From Bacillota bacterium (GTDB lineage: Bacteria > Bacillota > Clostridia > Peptostreptococcales > Anaerovoracaceae), in NCBI GenBank assembly GCA_029008005.1, contig JAQXIX010000020.1, positions 1 to 56,281 of the forward strand: DNA of 56,281 nt, given 5' to 3'. How positions within the stretch are numbered: position 1 is the first letter of the stretch; each line of letters starts with the position of its first letter. This document shows positions 45,204 through 53,423 of this stretch, piece by piece. The notes under the pieces were generated by a model, which worked only from the letters and a program-made list of their open reading frames with translations, was not told the DNA's origin and did no database searches. A program made the position numbers and the translations under genes.

Positions 45204-46057
45204 TGGAGTTTATTAAAGCCGATAACCTTACATTTGAATACAGCAAAGAGACAGAAAACGGCCTTTCTAAGACAGTTGCCCTGAAGAATATCAGCTTCAC
45301 TGTACAGAAGGGCAGTTTTACTGCGGTAATAGGACAGAACGGATCGGGTAAATCAACACTTGCCAAGAATATTAACGGTCTGCTGCTTCCGACGGAGGGT
45401 AAAATATACGTTGACGGAATGGACGCCTCTGTGCCGGAGAATATATGGGAAATCAGAAAACGCGTAGCTATGGTTTTTCAGAACCCGGATAACCAGATTG
45501 TATCATCCATTGTGGAAGATGATGTAGCCTTCGGTCCGGAGAATCTCGGTATTGAACCTGAGGAAATCAGACGCCGCGTGGACTCCGCTCTTAAAGGAGT
45601 GGAAATGTATGAACACAGGAAGAAGGGACCGCACAGACTTTCGGGAGGACAGAAGCAGAGAGTGGCAATTGCAGGAGCGATAGCTATGGAACCTGAATGC
45701 ATTGTCTTCGATGAACCGACAGCGATGCTCGACCCGAAGGGACGAGAGTACGTTATGAGTGCCATAAAGACACTGAATGAGCGTGGGATAACAGTTCTGC
45801 TGATAACTCATTTTATGGATGAGGCACTTTGCGCAGATCAGATAATCGTTATGGATAAAGGCGTTATCGCCATGGACGGAACACCGGCAGAGGTGTTCAA
45901 ACGAGTTGATGAACTCAAGGCATTGAGCCTCGGTGTTCCCGCAGCAGTTGAGCTGGGGCTGCAGCTGAGAAAGAGAGGCATTGATGTGCCTGAAGAAATA
46001 ATGACTACAGAGGAAATAGTCGAATACATTTCCTGTCTGAGAAAGGAAGGCAGGTAG
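45203..46057 (+). CDS. ecfA1: ECF transporter ATPase A1
   Basis: 284 residues. VIGQNGSGKSTLAKN (Walker A), VFQNPDNQIVSSIVEDDVAFGPENL, RLSGGQKQRVAIAGAIAM (signature) and IVFDEPTAMLDPKG (Walker B) mark the EcfA family. The C-terminal helical region follows. It forms the A-A'-T energising module for vitamin uptake together with the next two genes. No substrate-binding S protein is adjacent, so this is a shared (group II) module. Confidence 0.93.
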   Translation: MEFIKADNLTFEYSKETENGLSKTVALKNISFTVQKGSFTAVIGQNGSGKSTLAKNINGLLLPTEGKIYVDGMDASVPENIWEIRKRVAMVFQNPDNQIVSSIVEDDVAFGPENLGIEPEEIRRRVDSALKGVEMYEHRKKGPHRLSGGQKQRVAIAGAIAMEPECIVFDEPTAMLDPKGREYVMSAIKTLNERGITVLLITHFMDEALCADQIIVMDKGVIAMDGTPAEVFKRVDELKALSLGVPAAVELGLQLRKRGIDVPEEIMTTEEIVEYISCLRKEGR

Positions 46058-46062
46058 AAAGT

Positions 46063-46911
46063 ATGTCGATAGAAATAAAGAAACTTACACACATATACAG
46101 CGAAGGACTCCCTTTTGAGTCTGTGGCACTGGATGAGGTTTCCTTCAGTGTTAAGGACGGAGATTTCTTCGGAATTATCGGTCATACAGGATCGGGGAAA
46201 TCGACGCTTCTGCAGCATCTTAACGGACTGCTGAAGCCAAAGAGCGGAACAATTGTAATAAGCGGAACAGATATTACAGCCGACGGCGCAGTAATGAGAG
46301 ATGTACGCAGGAAGGTGGGACTGGTATTCCAGTATCCTGAGTATCAGCTGTTTGAAGAAACTGTCGCCGCAGATGTAGCCTTTGGTCCTAAAAACCTGGG
46401 GCTCGCCGAAGAAGAGGTGGATGAGAGAGTTCGAGAGGCACTTGAACTTGTGGGGCTTGACTATGAAGAGTTAAAGGATGTTTCACCCTTTGACCTTTCC
46501 GGAGGTCAGAAAAGGCGAGTGGCAATTGCCGGGGTAATTGCCATGAAACCGGAGGTGCTGATTCTCGATGAACCGACAGCGGGACTCAATCCCAAGGCGC
46601 ACAGAGATGTGCTGGAAATGGTGACGGAAATACACAGGCATGAGAATAATATTATCGTGCTTGTTTCCCATAATATGAATGATATAGCGGCTCTCTGCGA
46701 CAGAGTTGCCGTAATGGATCACGGACAGCTTCTGATGGAAGGTACTCCCGAAGAAGTTTTTTCGCGGGAAGAAGAGCTTAAAAGCGTTGGGCTGGCAATC
46801 CCCGACAGCATGGAAATAGTGTCGCAGCTCAGGAAACGGGGAATGGAAATCAATCATCCGTGTCTTACAATTGAAGACGCAGCGGAGGCAATAGCAGAAA
46901 TTCTGAAATGA
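46063..46911 (+). CDS. ecfA2: ECF transporter ATPase A2
   Basis: 282 residues, paralogous to the preceding gene. It has GHTGSGKSTLLQHLNGLL, VFQYPEYQLFEETVAADVAFGPKNL, LSGGQKRRVAIAGVIAM and LILDEPTAGLNPKAH. The FQYPEYQLFEETV segment is typical of EcfA2. It starts six bases after ecfA1 and overlaps ecfT by four bases. Confidence 0.93.
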   Translation: MSIEIKKLTHIYSEGLPFESVALDEVSFSVKDGDFFGIIGHTGSGKSTLLQHLNGLLKPKSGTIVISGTDITADGAVMRDVRRKVGLVFQYPEYQLFEETVAADVAFGPKNLGLAEEEVDERVREALELVGLDYEELKDVSPFDLSGGQKRRVAIAGVIAMKPEVLILDEPTAGLNPKAHRDVLEMVTEIHRHENNIIVLVSHNMNDIAALCDRVAVMDHGQLLMEGTPEEVFSREEELKSVGLAIPDSMEIVSQLRKRGMEINHPCLTIEDAAEAIAEILK

Positions 46912-47708
46912 TACGAGATATAACATTAGGACAATATTATCAGGGAAATTCTCCTGTTCACAGACTGGATCCGAGAATCAAGATTCTGGCTACGATATTT
47001 TATATTGCGGCTCTGTTTGTCGTGCGGGATTTTATCGGTTTCCTCGTGGCTTTCTGCTTCCTTGAAGCAGTGATAATGCTGTCAAAAGTACCCAGAAGAT
47101 TTATATGGAAAGGGTTGAAACCCGTAATATTTATTCTGGCGTTTACGCTTATAATCAATATGTTTATGATTGATGGCGAGATTCTCGTCAGATTCTGGGT
47201 TTTTCATATTACGAAGGAAGGCGTCAGAACGGCGCTGTTTATGGGCACAAGGCTTGTGCTGCTCATAATCGGCTCGTCCCTGCTGACCCTTACGACGAAG
47301 CCTATCGGCCTGACAGACGGAATTGAAGCACTACTGTCGCCTTTTAAGAAAATCGGCGTGCCTGCTCACGAACTGGCTATGATGATGACAATAGCTTTAA
47401 GGTTTATTCCGACGCTTCTGGAAGAGACAGATAAGATAATGAAAGCACAGCAGGCAAGAGGTGCGGACTTCGAAAGCGGGAATATAATAAGAAGGGCAAA
47501 GGCTCTTGTTCCTATTCTGATTCCTTTGTTTATCAGTGCATTCAGAATTGCTCAGGAACTGGCGCTGGCAATGGAAGCGAGATGTTACGGCTGCGGAATC
47601 GAAAGAACCCGAATGAATGCCATGAAGCTGAAAAAAATCGATGTGGCGGGGAGCCTGATATTTATCTGTTTCCTGGCAGCTGTAGTACTTGAAAGGATAC
47701 TTCTTTAA
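46908..47708 (+). CDS. ecfT: ECF transporter transmembrane protein T
   Basis: 266 residues with about five membrane segments. The start DITLGQYYQGNSPVHRLDPRIKI, the first Ala-Arg-Gly type coupling motif (AQQARGADFESG) and the second (AMEARCYGCGIERTRMN) match EcfT. These motifs transmit ATPase movements to the S component. It overlaps ecfA2 by ATGA and trmB by one base (TAATG). Confidence 0.93.
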   Translation: MIRDITLGQYYQGNSPVHRLDPRIKILATIFYIAALFVVRDFIGFLVAFCFLEAVIMLSKVPRRFIWKGLKPVIFILAFTLIINMFMIDGEILVRFWVFHITKEGVRTALFMGTRLVLLIIGSSLLTLTTKPIGLTDGIEALLSPFKKIGVPAHELAMMMTIALRFIPTLLEETDKIMKAQQARGADFESGNIIRRAKALVPILIPLFISAFRIAQELALAMEARCYGCGIERTRMNAMKLKKIDVAGSLIFICFLAAVVLERILL

Positions 47709-48376
47709 TGAGACAGAGGAAAGCTAAGGATCTGGAGAATAAACTTGACGCATATGGCGAAATTCTCGTAAGAGAACCGTCACCGAAGGCGTGGGCCGAT
47801 GCCTTTGCACCCGGTGTAGAAGGAGATTTATATGTTGAGATAGGCTGCGGTAAAGGGAAATTCGCAGTTAAAAAGGCTGCAGACAATCCCGAAGACAGAT
47901 TCGTGGCGATAGAAGGTCAGGGTACTGTAATGCTTAGAGCTTTGGCAAAAGCCGAAGAAGCAGGTCTGCCGGGGAATCTTCGCTTCACGCTTGCCTTTGT
48001 CAACGGGATGGAGGCTTTGTTTGAAGAGAGCAGTCTCGCGGGAGTTTATCTGAATTTCAGCGACCCGTGGCCGAAGGCGAGACACGAGAAGAGAAGACTC
48101 ACATACTGGGAAAGACTTCTCGATTATGCATGGGCCGTAAGAAACGGCGGTTTTATTGAAATAAAAACAGACAATGATTCGCTGTTTGAATTCACCATTG
48201 AGCAGATAGAGGAAAAGTGTCGCGAAACGCTGGAAATTATAGAACTCACAAGAGATCTTCACGGCAGCGAATATGAGTCGAGATTCACTATGACAGAATA
48301 CGAAGAAAAATTCAGCGGCAAGGGCAAGAATATTAATTACGTAAAGGTAACTGTTAATAAAAACAAAGGAGAGTAG
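47708..48376 (+). CDS. trmB: tRNA (guanine-N7-)-methyltransferase
   Basis: 222 residues. EIGCGKGKFAVKKAADNP is the S-adenosylmethionine site, followed by FVAIEGQGTVMLRAL and the family signature YLNFSDPWPKARHEKRRLTY. It methylates G46 in the tRNA variable loop. The start ATG shares a base with the ecfT stop. Confidence 0.95.
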   Translation: MRQRKAKDLENKLDAYGEILVREPSPKAWADAFAPGVEGDLYVEIGCGKGKFAVKKAADNPEDRFVAIEGQGTVMLRALAKAEEAGLPGNLRFTLAFVNGMEALFEESSLAGVYLNFSDPWPKARHEKRRLTYWERLLDYAWAVRNGGFIEIKTDNDSLFEFTIEQIEEKCRETLEIIELTRDLHGSEYESRFTMTEYEEKFSGKGKNINYVKVTVNKNKGE

Positions 48377-48378
48377 AC

Positions 48379-49611
48379 GTGGCGGAGTATATACTTGCGA
48401 GAGGAAACGGAAGACACATACCACAGGAGGACAAGATTTTTGGCATCAGCAACAGGGCCAAGGCTGCAATAGCGAAATACGGCAAAGATGCAGTAGTAAA
48501 CGGAACTATAGGATCACTTCTGGATGATGACGGAGAACTGGTGGTTCTGAAGTCTGTCGATGAAGTGTTCAAACACTTAAGTCCTAAGGATTATGCCGAA
48601 TATGCACCGATAGGCGGAATTAAACCTTTCAGAGATTCTGTCAAGAAGGCAGCTTTCGGAAATCATGTTCCTGATGGATATATTGAAGCGGTTGCGACAC
48701 CGGGAGGAACAGGGTCGCTGAGAAACGTAATTTCCAACTACTCCGATGGGGGAGACAAGGTTCTTACATCAGACTGGCACTGGGCTCCGTACAATACAAT
48801 TGCGGCAGAGATAGGAAGAAGCATTGACACCTTCTGCTTTTTCACTGAGGAAGGTAAGTTTAACGTTGAATCCTTCAGAGAGAAGACACTGGAGCTTATT
48901 GCCGCACAGGAGAGTCTCGTAATAATACTTAACACACCTGCTCACAATCCGACAGGGTATTCATTATCCCTTGAAGACTGGGACGATGTAATCGAAGTTC
49001 TCGGCGAAGCAGCAAAGGCCGGCAAAGCAATTGCGCTTGTTGTTGATGTGGCGTATATAGATTTTGCAGGCGATGAAGACGAGTACAGATGCTTCATGCC
49101 TAAACTGGCGTCCCTTCCGGAAAATGTGATTTCAATAGTGGCGTACAGCCTTTCGAAGACATTCACTCTGTACGGAACGAGATGCGGTGCAATGATATGC
49201 GTTGCCAAAACTCAGGAAATTGCAGATGAATTTAAGAGAGTGTGCGAATTCTCATCGAGAGGATCATGGTCAAACAGTGCGAAGGTTGCTCAGGTAATTC
49301 TCTCGAGAATTTACGGAGACCCGCATCTTCTTGACGAAATAAACAAGGAGAGAGCAGTGTTCAGGGAAATGCTCCTTAAGAGAGGCAAGGCCTTCGAAGA
49401 AGAAGCGGCTCGCGTTGGGCTGGAGATTCTGCCTTTTGATGCAGGATTCTTCGTAAGTATTCCGTGTGACAATCCGGACGAAGTAAGCAAAAAGCTTGAA
49501 GCCGAAAACGTATTCCTCGTACCGCTTGTTAAGGGCGTTCGTGTATCGGTGGCATCGCTTCCGGAAAGTGTATGTAGGAAGCTGCCGGCTATGATAAAGA
49601 AATACATTTAA
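48379..49611 (+). CDS. Class I/II aminotransferase (aspartate/aromatic type)
   Basis: 410 residues starting at GTG (48379), with AAGGAGAG just upstream. The PLP lysine is K260 in YSLSKTFTLYGTRCGAM. NTPAHNPTGYSLSLEDW is the carboxylate and PLP contact, and VDVAYIDFAG holds the phenolic-oxygen contact Tyr. It moves an amino group between an aspartate-like or aromatic amino acid and 2-oxoglutarate. Its place after aroD, ecf and trmB gives no clear substrate. Aromatic amino acid synthesis is possible given aroD in the same unit. Confidence 0.87.
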   Translation: MAEYILARGNGRHIPQEDKIFGISNRAKAAIAKYGKDAVVNGTIGSLLDDDGELVVLKSVDEVFKHLSPKDYAEYAPIGGIKPFRDSVKKAAFGNHVPDGYIEAVATPGGTGSLRNVISNYSDGGDKVLTSDWHWAPYNTIAAEIGRSIDTFCFFTEEGKFNVESFREKTLELIAAQESLVIILNTPAHNPTGYSLSLEDWDDVIEVLGEAAKAGKAIALVVDVAYIDFAGDEDEYRCFMPKLASLPENVISIVAYSLSKTFTLYGTRCGAMICVAKTQEIADEFKRVCEFSSRGSWSNSAKVAQVILSRIYGDPHLLDEINKERAVFREMLLKRGKAFEEEAARVGLEILPFDAGFFVSIPCDNPDEVSKKLEAENVFLVPLVKGVRVSVASLPESVCRKLPAMIKKYI

Positions 49612-49615
49612 TTAA

Positions 49616-49644
49616 TTGACAATATATGGTAATTATGGTATTAT
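49616..49644 (+). promoter_or_regulatory. Promoter of the YdbC-like gene
   Basis: TTGACA (49616-49621), 17-base spacer, TATTAT (49639-49644), about 43 bases before the ATG. Confidence 0.82.
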
Positions 49645-49686
49645 TTCCTTCGAAAAGGGAGTCATGAAAGGAAAGGAGATAATATC

Positions 49687-50019
49687 ATGATGAAAAATGA
49701 AGGAAGCGTCAGATTCGAAATTATCGAAGAAATCGGCGTTATTACCACGCATCCTACGGGATGGGCCAAGGAATTGAACCTTGTAAGCTGGAACGGGAGT
49801 ACGCCTAAGTATGACATAAGGGACTGGAGTCCGGACAGAGGAAGAATGTCAAGAGGACTTACATTTCAGGAAGAAGAAATGAGACGTGTTCTCGAGCTCT
49901 TCAGGAAACGTCGCAGCGACAGGAGAGTTATGGCGAGAGAGGCGGTTCAGGTTGAAGAACCTGTCAAGTCGGAAGAGGTCGATTTCGAAGAAGAACCGGT
50001 TACAGACGCCGAATTTTAA
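49687..50019 (+). CDS. PC4/YdbC-like single-stranded nucleic acid binding protein
   Basis: 110 residues. The core (FEIIEEIGVITTHPTGWAKELNLVSWNG, YDIRDWSPDRGRMSRGLTF, MRRVLELF) matches the YdbC family, which has the PC4 transcription cofactor fold and binds single-stranded DNA. An acidic C-terminal tail (about 85-110) is added. The start ATGATG follows AAAGGAGAT. The gene is flanked by its own promoter and terminator. Confidence 0.88.
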   Translation: MMKNEGSVRFEIIEEIGVITTHPTGWAKELNLVSWNGSTPKYDIRDWSPDRGRMSRGLTFQEEEMRRVLELFRKRRSDRRVMAREAVQVEEPVKSEEVDFEEEPVTDAEF

Positions 50020-50035
50020 GAACTTGCAGTTTGCG

Positions 50036-50076
50036 AGGCGGTAGAAACATCTACCGCCTTGTTGTGTTTTTGTGTT
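50036..50076 (+). terminator. Terminator after the YdbC-like gene
   Basis: A 10-bp stem, AGGCGGTAGA (50036-50045) with TCTACCGCCT (50050-50059), a four-base loop and a T/G-rich tail. Confidence 0.85.
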
Positions 50077-50116
50077 ACAATTTAATAACGACCGAAAATC
50101 CATGGGAGGTATGGAG

Positions 50117-51688
50117 ATGAATATAAAAATAAAAACTGAGCGTGAAGGACAGTGGACAGAGATAAGTGTTGCTGAGGGAACAACGCTTAAGGCACTGGCG
50201 GACATATATCAGAAAGAACTGCCATACAGAATAATTCTGGCAAGAGTAAACGGGTTCGTGACGGAGCTGACTGAACAGGTAACCGAAGGAACAGATGTTG
50301 AATTGATTGACAGAAGAGATCACTCGGCTGATCTGGCGTACCAGAGAGGACTTTCGATGGTATACGTTCATGCAGTTCGCAGAGTTATGAATAAAGATGT
50401 TCTTATTGACTATTCAATAAACAAAGGATTTTTCACCAGAATACTGCAGGATGAAGAAGTGACGGGGGAACAGGTTGAACTGATTGAGAAGGAAATGAGA
50501 AATATAGTTGACCGTGACGCCGCCTTTGAAAGAGACGGCAGGGAATATGTTCTCGAAGGCTATCACGACTGTTATTTCGGAATTATGCCGCCGTCAACCG
50601 GATATATCAGGGAATTTGCTCTGATGAAGTACAGAGACGGAGTGCTTTTAAGATATCCGGACTGCAGCAAGCCTGATGAAATGACACCTTATGACGATCA
50701 GTACAAGCTTCAGGCGGCTTTTGATGAAGCTCATGAATGGGGGCGCCTGATGAAGGCGGAGTTCCTTGATGATGTGAATGAAACTGTGAGAAAAGGCGAG
50801 GCCGGAATATTGATTCTAATGGCTGAGGCTTTTCACGAGAAAAAGCTTGCAGAGACAGCAGAAAAAATTGCTGCCGGCGGGAAGAGAATAATCCTCGTGG
50901 CCGGACCGTCATCTTCAGGCAAGACGACTTTTTCGAGAAGACTGTCAGTGCAGCTGAGAGTACATGGTCTCAGACCGATTTATATGGGGACGGACGATTA
51001 TTTCCTGGACAGAGAAAATGCACCGAGAGATGAAAAGGGTGAGTACAGATTCGAAGACCTGGATGCACTGGATCTTGATTTGTTCAACAGAGATATAAAT
51101 AATCTCCTGGCAGGGGAGATGGTGGATATGCCTGTATTTGACTTCATAGAAGGAAAAAAGAAGTTTGGAACGAGGCTCACTAAAATCGAAAAGGATCAGC
51201 CGATTATCATAGAAGGAATTCATGCGTTAAACGAGAAGCTGACAGAACATATTTCGCCCGATGAACTGTTCAGGATATACATATGTCCGCTGATTCATCT
51301 GAATATGAACGGGCACGTGAGAATACCGACGGCAGATGCACGTCTTATAAGAAGAATGGTCAGGGATTACAAATATCGCGCCCATTCACCTTCAAAGACT
51401 ATCAAAGGCTGGTCAAAGGTAAGAGAAGGCGAAAGCAGAAACATATTTCCGTACAGCAACAGTGCAGATGTGATTTTTAACTCGGCGCTGGTTTACGAGC
51501 AGTGTCTTCTTAAGAAATATGCCGTGCCGCTTCTGGAATCCGTTGACAAGGATGACGAAATGCGCGGGCGCGCAGAGGAGCTTTTGCAGTTTCTGGAGAA
51601 TTTTGAAACCATTGAGGAAGACAATTGCGTACTTAACAATTCAATAATGCGAGAGTTTATCGGAGGGTCGGTATTCGGAGATCTGTAG
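50117..51688 (+). CDS. Uridine kinase-like protein with N-terminal TGS and ThrRS-like domains
   Basis: 523 residues from the ATG at 50117, eight bases after GGGAGG. Two earlier in-frame starts are less well placed. The N-terminus is TGS-like (about 1-65), followed by a ThrRS second-domain-like region (HSADLAYQRGLSMVYVHAVRR, DYSINKGFFTRIL). The C-terminal P-loop kinase starts at about 270 with LVAGPSSSGKTTFSRRL and continues with YMGTDDYFLDRE and IIEGIHALNEKL. Such fused proteins are annotated as uridine kinases, but the substrate is not firmly known. It heads a tight four-gene unit. Confidence 0.85.
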   Translation: MNIKIKTEREGQWTEISVAEGTTLKALADIYQKELPYRIILARVNGFVTELTEQVTEGTDVELIDRRDHSADLAYQRGLSMVYVHAVRRVMNKDVLIDYSINKGFFTRILQDEEVTGEQVELIEKEMRNIVDRDAAFERDGREYVLEGYHDCYFGIMPPSTGYIREFALMKYRDGVLLRYPDCSKPDEMTPYDDQYKLQAAFDEAHEWGRLMKAEFLDDVNETVRKGEAGILILMAEAFHEKKLAETAEKIAAGGKRIILVAGPSSSGKTTFSRRLSVQLRVHGLRPIYMGTDDYFLDRENAPRDEKGEYRFEDLDALDLDLFNRDINNLLAGEMVDMPVFDFIEGKKKFGTRLTKIEKDQPIIIEGIHALNEKLTEHISPDELFRIYICPLIHLNMNGHVRIPTADARLIRRMVRDYKYRAHSPSKTIKGWSKVREGESRNIFPYSNSADVIFNSALVYEQCLLKKYAVPLLESVDKDDEMRGRAEELLQFLENFETIEEDNCVLNNSIMREFIGGSVFGDL

Positions 51689-51705
51689 AAAAGGAAGGAA
51701 ATAAT

Positions 51706-52746
51706 ATGATTGCAGTAATAGGAATTGCAAAGGCTAAAATCAAGGTTAAGCTGGGAATACCGGGAAAAGAAGAGACTTATCAGGACGAAGCGGTTATGAA
51801 CAACATGCCTCCTGAAATGGAGGCGGCATACGGCGAGGCAATGCGTGCCAGAGATCAGCTGTGGGAAGGCGTAGGCAGAGAACATGGTGTGTTCGGCGGG
51901 TACGATTCGGTATCAAGTAAAGATACTGATGAAATTACAACGGAATTCAGAGGAACAGCATACAAGGCAGCGTGTCATCTGTCGGATAAGGAATGCCTTG
52001 CCGGTACAGATGAGGAAGTGGTATTTATTTCGGCGGCGGGCAGAGACCTGACGGGGGATGCGCTGATAAGCGACCTTCAGAGAAGGGGTGTTAATACATC
52101 GTGCATTGCCAGAAGCGACGGCAAGACGCCTATTGAGGTGGAAGTTGTAAACTTTATTAATGATTTGCAGTTTGCCAGAAGCAACAGAGGACTGGCGGGG
52201 AAATTGACTCCGGAGTTTGTGGACAGATACAGTGATGTTATTTCACAGGCCTCTGTGATTGTCGTTGACGGGACGCTGCCTGAAGAAACAATCTCACATA
52301 TTTCCGGCACCTATGGCGACAAGACAAAGATTGTATTCGATCCCGGCTCCATTGATGGTGCGGAACGTGTTAAGCTGAGAAAATCCCAGGCTCTTTCGGG
52401 AGTGTACTGTGTCGTGCCGGGAAGAATGGAAGCGGAAGAAATATGCGGAAGAAGTATTCTCGGCAGAGATAAGCTGGCTGAAGCAGCATCCTTGTTCAGC
52501 GATAAGGGCGTAGATGTAACGGTTATTACAATGAAAGGCGGCGGTCTCTACTACAGCGCAGGTGATGAGGAAGATATCCTTCGACCTGAAAGAGTGCTTA
52601 ATTTCGCTGAGCCGGAAGGTGCGGGAGATGTTGTTACAGCAGCAATTGCATGTGGTATTTCGAAAGGTCTTTCTGCGGGGGAAGCATGTCGACTGGCGAT
52701 GGATGCAGCTGCGGAATATCTTAAGGACATAGAAGATGTATTCTAG
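51706..52746 (+). CDS. PfkB-family carbohydrate kinase-like protein
   Basis: 346 residues. The catalytic PfkB end is clear: EPEGAGDVVTAAIACGISKG with D308 as base. VITMKGGGLYYS, VVPGRMEAEEICG and VVFISAAGRDLTGDALISDL also fit ribokinase-type folds, with pseudouridine or sugar kinases closest. The N-terminus carries an unusual insertion (about 18-85, including PPEMEAAYGEAMRARDQLWEG) not seen in ordinary PfkB proteins. It starts 17 bases after the uridine-kinase-like gene. Confidence 0.75.
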   Translation: MIAVIGIAKAKIKVKLGIPGKEETYQDEAVMNNMPPEMEAAYGEAMRARDQLWEGVGREHGVFGGYDSVSSKDTDEITTEFRGTAYKAACHLSDKECLAGTDEEVVFISAAGRDLTGDALISDLQRRGVNTSCIARSDGKTPIEVEVVNFINDLQFARSNRGLAGKLTPEFVDRYSDVISQASVIVVDGTLPEETISHISGTYGDKTKIVFDPGSIDGAERVKLRKSQALSGVYCVVPGRMEAEEICGRSILGRDKLAEAASLFSDKGVDVTVITMKGGGLYYSAGDEEDILRPERVLNFAEPEGAGDVVTAAIACGISKGLSAGEACRLAMDAAAEYLKDIEDVF

Positions 52747-52757
52747 GAGGTAGTGTT

Positions 52758-53408
52758 ATGGCAATAAAAGTAGATAATTTAAAAAAGGGCGGAAAAGTAA
52801 AGATCGAGACGATAATAAAAAATCTCGAAAAAAGAAACATGAAGGGATACTATGCGGAAAACCGTGAAGAAGCCCTTAAGATGCTTCTTGAAATGATCCC
52901 GGAAGGTTCATCGGTAGGAAAGGGAGGTTCCGCAACCCTTGATGAAGTTGGAATCACGAAGGTGCTGGCAGAAGGTAATTACGAATATCTTGATGCCTTC
53001 GCGACCTCAGATCCGGAAGCTGCCAATGCAGTAAGACGCAGAATCTTCAGCGCAGATTATTTCATAACGAGCACTAATGCCGTAACGCTGGACGGCAAAC
53101 TTATGAACATTGACGGAACAGGAAACAGAATGGCAGCGTTTATTTGGGGTCCTGATAAGGTGATCGTAGTTGCCGGATTAAATAAAATTGTCGGAAGTGA
53201 AGAGGATGCGCTGGGAAGAATAAAGTGCGACGCATGTCCTCCTAACGGAATCAGACTCGGCAAGAAAACACCTTGCAGCATTACAGGCAAATGCGGAGAA
53301 TGCCTCTCGCCGGGAAACACTATGTGCAGCCATATTGTAACAACGAGATTTTCATCGATAAATGACAGAATTCATGTGATACTTGTTAACGAATCACTGG
53401 GATTCTAA
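52758..53408 (+). CDS. LUD-domain protein (LutC/YkgG-like)
   Basis: 216 residues. The LUD core SSVGKGGSATLDEVG, STNAVTLDGKLMNIDGTGNR and VIVVAGLNKIVGSEEDAL is present. A C-terminal Cys set, C-D-A-C and C-x4-K-C-x2-C (PCSITGKCGECLSPGN), may bind metal. Relatives take part in lactate oxidation or are stand-alone. No lutA or lutB is adjacent, but a LarA-like gene follows 15 bases later, suggesting hydroxyacid metabolism. GGAGG precedes the ATG. Confidence 0.88.
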   Translation: MAIKVDNLKKGGKVKIETIIKNLEKRNMKGYYAENREEALKMLLEMIPEGSSVGKGGSATLDEVGITKVLAEGNYEYLDAFATSDPEAANAVRRRIFSADYFITSTNAVTLDGKLMNIDGTGNRMAAFIWGPDKVIVVAGLNKIVGSEEDALGRIKCDACPPNGIRLGKKTPCSITGKCGECLSPGNTMCSHIVTTRFSSINDRIHVILVNESLGF

Positions 53409-53423
53409 ACAAACGGCAGTGAA

